A stretch of DNA of 44,500 bases from Tubiluchus corallicola. Lineage: Eukaryota; Priapulida; Priapulimorpha; Priapulimorphida; Tubiluchidae. The first letter of the stretch is position 1, and each line of letters begins with the position of its first letter. The notes beneath the pieces were generated by a model. That model ran no database searches. It worked only from the letters and a program-made list of their open reading frames with translations, and was not told where the DNA came from. The stretch is taken from the NCBI GenBank assembly GCA_030141605.1, contig JAQGDQ010000154.1:188001-232500 (forward strand), in the 5' to 3' direction. This document shows, piece after piece, positions 41,674 to 44,500 of this stretch. Made by a program: the position numbers and the translations under genes.

Positions 41674-42360
41674 GAGTTCATTGTGGAATATGAAGTATTA
41701 TTGCAACTAATCAATTTGCTCGCGATCTTACACTATTAATTATGCAATATTTTAAGTCGTTAAAACTTTGCTCAAACTGCAACGGGAAATGACTTTTAGT
41801 GATTGAAATAGACTTGCGTAACACGCACATTAGGAGCATTAAAAATGAAATAACTTTATCTTGTCAGCATTGAATGGTACTAGGCATTTGATAAAATGCA
41901 AAGGCCAGTGCTGCTCCCATGGTTGGTTACTCACCCGTTGCATTAGAAAACTCAAGAATATTTGTAACAACTATAGATTCTAATTATAATGGACTTTAAC
42001 GTGCGGTCAACGAATTGCTGAATTTCATTGCAAATACAATCAAATTTTGTAAAAGTTTTACCCCCTATAAGAGCTACATTGAATTGCCGAGGTACGACAA
42101 ACATTGGTGATAATTGCGTGAACAAGGAGTCATCTCTACATTTTGCACAGGTGCAGTTCAGTGATTGGATGTGATTATTGTTTGAGGTAAGTCAATTCAT
42201 TACAAAAGTCAGTGCAGTAAATCAATAAATGTATGCGAGATTATCAGTTAGTGAATGTATGTGTATATAAACTACCTTAGAGATCATGTATTATTAGCCT
42301 TTATTTTTACGTACAGTTATAACAAATACCTTCTAACAATCTCTAAAATAATAAGCGTAT

Positions 42361-42386
42361 GACTCACTGACTGACTGACTGACTGA
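42361..42386 (+). repeat. (ACTG)n tetranucleotide repeat
   Basis: GACTCACTGACTGACTGACT type short run preceding an ATGA/ATGAA-rich segment. Confidence 0.8.
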
Positions 42387-42510
42387 TTAAATGAAGTAAA
42401 TGAATGAACGAATCAATGAATGTACGAAAAATAAATGAAGACAGTTAATCAATAAAGTTAGTAATTAATAATAAACTGTAGGTTTACTTCGTCCTTTTCT
42501 ATAGTGTAAA

Positions 42511-42960
<450 letters not shown>

Positions 42961-43295
42961 TTATTGTCAAAATATATCAATATCATCAAATATCATTAAA
43001 AAGAGAAGACAGACCAAAGGTTTTATTTATCACCATTATAAGCTTATTCTATATAGGGTTTCATTAGATGTTTCTATTTAAAAAATCGAAAACCTTTTGG
43101 TATAACTTTGTCATAATAACGAATGTAATTAGAAAAAATTGAGTTTTTTGCCATACGTATAAAGCTGCACTATTAAAAGAGGATGTATTTTTAAATCTAA
43201 ACGAACAATACGATATATCATATACAATATAAGTAAATAGATAATAGTTCAATAGGTGCCTGTATTTATGATTGTAATTTGTAAAAGAAATTATA

Positions 43296-44230
<935 letters not shown>

Positions 44231-44500
44231 TAATTTAGATATGTCAAATATATATAAATTGCTACTGCTACTCTGTATCTCTGTATGTCAATGTCACTGG
44301 TACGTCAGGTATATTGTCTTATTGAATGTTTAGACAAGACTTACTAAGACGAAACTGTTACACTTACAAAGCGCATCTTTGTTTACACTATAAACTCAAC
44401 ATCGTCGAAGACATTCTGACAGTCTAACCGTGAACTTCAAGAAAGCTGCTTCTAGAACAAGAGCTGTGATCCATGAAATGCGTTTGTTCTAAGTTTTCTT

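Overview
The window is animal nuclear DNA. It is AT-rich, its genes have GT-AG introns, and it carries AATAAA polyadenylation signals, tRNA-derived SINEs, non-LTR retrotransposon tails, MITE-like inverted-repeat elements and long microsatellites. A single-minded (sim) orthologue and an NDUFB4 gene with an invertebrate-like C-terminus point to a protostome, most likely an arthropod. That placement is inference; no species-specific marker was recognised.

Layout. (1) 288-4930 (+): the last five visible exons of a bHLH-PAS factor of the Single-minded family; its 5' exons lie before base 1. (2) 8030-13980 (-): a complete three-exon NDUFB4 gene (complex I accessory subunit, 117 aa), convergent with sim. 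It has a TTAA-flanked MITE in intron 1 and a diverged tandem duplication in intron 2. (3) 14-20.7 kb: repeat-rich DNA with a dispersed repeat, a hAT-like MITE, a GC-rich island with seven hairpin-forming tandem units, RFX X-box motifs beside it, a retrotransposon 3' tail and another inverted-repeat element. (4) 20918-21573 (-), possibly to 21906: the 3' exons of a serine beta-lactamase-like protein, between inverted polypurine and polypyrimidine tracts. (5) 22-31.6 kb: mostly featureless AT-rich DNA with a second SINE and a 17-bp minisatellite. (6) 31669-37839 (+): a two-exon gene for a secreted protein of about 1965 aa. It is rich in Pro, Gln and Tyr, shows no cysteine or tryptophan after the signal peptide, and contains four separate repeat arrays including 26 copies of an 11-aa unit. 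I recognise no family for it. (7) 38-44.5 kb: a 16-bp minisatellite, a MITE, the second copy of the dispersed repeat, a giant ATT microsatellite, and a non-LTR retrotransposon 3' end running into AC microsatellites.

The genes show no functional link to each other (developmental transcription factor, mitochondrial subunit, hydrolase-like protein, secreted matrix-like protein). The most novel item is the repetitive secreted protein. Its array shows linked synonymous variants that record how it grew. Also notable are the retrotransposon tails that each run into a different microsatellite, and the conserved hairpins of the GC-rich tandem array. All homology calls are from memory of the families and from splice-site logic; no search was run.
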